Of a stretch of 6,312 bases of DNA, positions 5,152 to 6,312 are shown in pieces (positions within the stretch are counted from its first letter, which is position 1; each line of letters starts with the position of its first letter). The DNA is from Candidatus Poseidoniales archaeon (GTDB lineage Archaea; Thermoplasmatota; Poseidoniia; Poseidoniales; Poseidoniaceae). Below the pieces are notes generated by a model. That model did no database searches, was not told where the DNA came from, and saw nothing but the letters and a program-made list of their open reading frames with translations. The DNA lies in assembly GCA_012959845.1 (NCBI GenBank), contig DUCL01000131.1, positions 1 through 6,312 on the forward strand. The letters are read 5' to 3'. Made by a program: the position numbers and the translations under genes.

Positions 5152-6312
5152 ATGTCTTTATTGTTAGAGACTGACAGAGATAACACAGTCAATTCTCATA
5201 TTGATGAATTCACAAATAGGATGACTTTAGTAATTGTTTCCTCACTCATTTTCACTGCTATTTGGATGAACTGGATTGATTTAATCTTAAGTCAATTATT
5301 GCAAATAATGCAACCTTGTTCATCCGAATGCCTAAATCTCTATGACCCTGCTAGATGGAGTGCTGTTAGATGGTTATCAGCAACAATCTTAGGGATTCTA
5401 TCATCTATTCCAATATTTATTCACCAATCATATTCATTCGCAAAATCGGGTTTACTACCCAGTGAGAAAAAATGGTTTTTATATTGGATAATCGGTGGCA
5501 CAATTGGAATATTATCAGTAATGTCAATTACCATATTATTGATTGTTCCACGTATTTTTTCTTTCGGTCACGCGAGTAATATTGCAATGGGCTTTTCTCC
5601 CAAATATGATGCACCATTGATGCTGCAATTTGCAATCTCTTTAGTTTGGGCTCAAATGCTAATCGTTATTGCAGGATTGGCCATGGTAATCGCGGGGTTA
5701 ACTGGAAATCTCAATCAGAAAACAGCCGATTGGTGGAGACTTAGGGTACATGGCATACTGGTGATGTTACTTGCCCTATCCCTACCAGATGTTGGAGGAA
5801 TGATAGTATTCAGCATCATTATTTTGTCGATACTTTCTGTTGAATTATTATCACTGAGATGGACTAGTAGCACACCAATTATTTCAAACTCAAAATCTCA
5901 TGTATACGATATTGAAGGGGCAAAAAGGAATATTCTAATCGCCGATTGTCGCTGTGATGGAGGTTGTGAATCAATACTATCAGGGGCAGAAATAAACCTG
6001 AATGTTTCCTCCTTTGAAGGACTGTGTAATAGTAGAAAGGAGCGCCTATCTCTATTGGATGAAATTAGAGTCAATCGTGTCACTGATGTGTATATATCGG
6101 GATGTAATAGTGAACCATTGCCTCACTTATTCAAGAGCAATTGCCATTCGCTAAGTTGCGATATTAGGGGGCTAGATCTAATGCAAATCCAGTCATATCG
6201 TACCACACCGCAAAATCAACTTGGACTAGATGTTGCACTTGCCATCGCTAGCCAAAATAATCCATGGTTAGTTGAAGAATTGCCATTTAGATTAGTTGAG
6301 GTATTGGAAAAT
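5152..6312 (+). CDS. tatC: Sec-independent (twin-arginine) translocase subunit TatC with cysteine-rich C-terminal extension (3' end cut by window edge)
   Basis: TatC is the membrane receptor that binds twin-arginine signal peptides and builds the export site for folded proteins. 387 codons are open to the window edge. Residues 1-240 are TatC: HIDEFTNRM aligns with E. coli HLIELRKRL (Glu19 = Glu15, Arg23 = Arg19); six helices at about 24-43, 74-95, 108-131, 156-182, 199-212 and 213-236; SSIPIFIHQ; Glu105 in GLLPSEKKW = Glu103; Gln168 at the Glu170 position; Asp213 in LPDV = Asp211; Glu231 near the end of helix six. Cys56 and Cys60 lie in the first outer loop. From about residue 257 a soluble region follows, with Cys266, 268, 272, 292, 318, 331 and 336, expected in the cytoplasm. 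No in-frame ATG, GTG or TTG lies between helix six and this region, so it is a true fusion. No known TatC domain explains it; an HdrA-like N-terminal domain is my best guess. TatA is not in the window. Confidence 0.85.
   Translation, partial: MSLLLETDRDNTVNSHIDEFTNRMTLVIVSSLIFTAIWMNWIDLILSQLLQIMQPCSSECLNLYDPARWSAVRWLSATILGILSSIPIFIHQSYSFAKSGLLPSEKKWFLYWIIGGTIGILSVMSITILLIVPRIFSFGHASNIAMGFSPKYDAPLMLQFAISLVWAQMLIVIAGLAMVIAGLTGNLNQKTADWWRLRVHGILVMLLALSLPDVGGMIVFSIIILSILSVELLSLRWTSSTPIISNSKSHVYDIEGAKRNILIADCRCDGGCESILSGAEINLNVSSFEGLCNSRKERLSLLDEIRVNRVTDVYISGCNSEPLPHLFKSNCHSLSCDIRGLDLMQIQSYRTTPQNQLGLDVALAIASQNNPWLVEELPFRLVEVLEN
5920..6312 (+). other. Cysteine-rich cytoplasmic domain fused to TatC, possibly HdrA-like (partial)
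   Basis: This is the part of the tatC reading frame after the sixth helix (residues 257-387). It starts with a hydrophobic strand (NILIA) leading into DCRCDGGC, then a Cys292, a helix, a second strand DVYISGC (Cys318), SEPLPHLF, two more cysteines (NCHSLSC), and a predicted helix around LGLDVALAIAS. In HdrA N-terminal domains a CHCG-type CxC is followed by a Cys, a helix, RVVVAACSPR.HE..F and then a helix before the FAD-binding GxGxxG. Here Cys292 to Cys318 is 26 residues, against about 25 recalled for HdrA; the first interval is shorter than in HdrA. The resemblance is by eye only; an unrelated Fe-S or zinc domain is possible. Confidence 0.4.

Noticed and set aside
5898..6083. Minus-strand 61-codon frame at the TatC extension
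   Set aside because: I considered whether this meant the TatC extension was not coding, but the plus frame is continuous with TatC and has motif structure; the minus frame has none.
1..6312. CRISPR array, tRNA/rRNA, insertion sequence, defence or toxin system
   Set aside because: No regularly spaced repeats, RNA-gene structures, transposase motifs or terminal repeats were seen on either strand.

Overview
The window looks like a stretch of a marine planktonic archaeon, most probably Thermoplasmatota of the Marine Group II/III type (Poseidoniales-like). This rests on gene content, gene style and archaeal-type ribosome binding sites (GGTGAT, AGGTGA, GAGGTG, GAGGT). No rRNA or other phylogenetic marker is present, so the lineage is an inference. 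Base composition is moderately AT-rich. Genes are densely packed, and there is no RNA gene, CRISPR array or mobile element.

Layout. (1) Positions 1-912, minus strand: an LDH-like NAD-dependent malate dehydrogenase (mdh) whose last few codons run off the left edge. (2) Positions 913-1138: a divergent intergenic region that should carry promoters for both mdh and the pnt operon. (3) Positions 1139-4054, plus strand: a complete three-gene proton-translocating NAD(P)+ transhydrogenase operon. pntAA (soluble NAD(H) domain I), pntAB (three-helix membrane part of alpha) and pntB (membrane domain II plus NADP(H) domain III) are joined by an ATGA overlap and a 1-nt gap. (4) Positions 4055-4153: a short intergenic region with a weak TATA-like box, a hairpin and a 12-codon mini-ORF. 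(5) Positions 4154-5110: an exported, membrane-anchored protein with a Reeler/choice-of-anchor-V-like beta domain, an unusual CxCH motif and three C-terminal membrane helices. (6) Position 5152 to the right edge: a TatC twin-arginine translocase subunit that continues in frame into a cysteine-rich cytoplasmic extension. The extension is cut by the window end.

Function. The left two-thirds concerns nicotinamide redox balance: malate dehydrogenase makes or uses NADH, and the transhydrogenase uses the proton gradient to move hydride from NADH to NADP+, supplying NADPH for biosynthesis. The right third concerns the cell envelope: an exported, possibly heme- or metal-binding protein next to the Tat pore subunit.

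The most unusual item is the TatC fusion. TatC normally ends soon after its sixth helix. Here at least 145 further residues follow with seven cysteines, in a pattern (CxC, then C-26-C followed by a Pro/His/Phe motif) that resembles, by eye, the N-terminal Fe-S domain of HdrA-type flavoproteins. If that holds, it would link the Tat pore directly to a redox domain.
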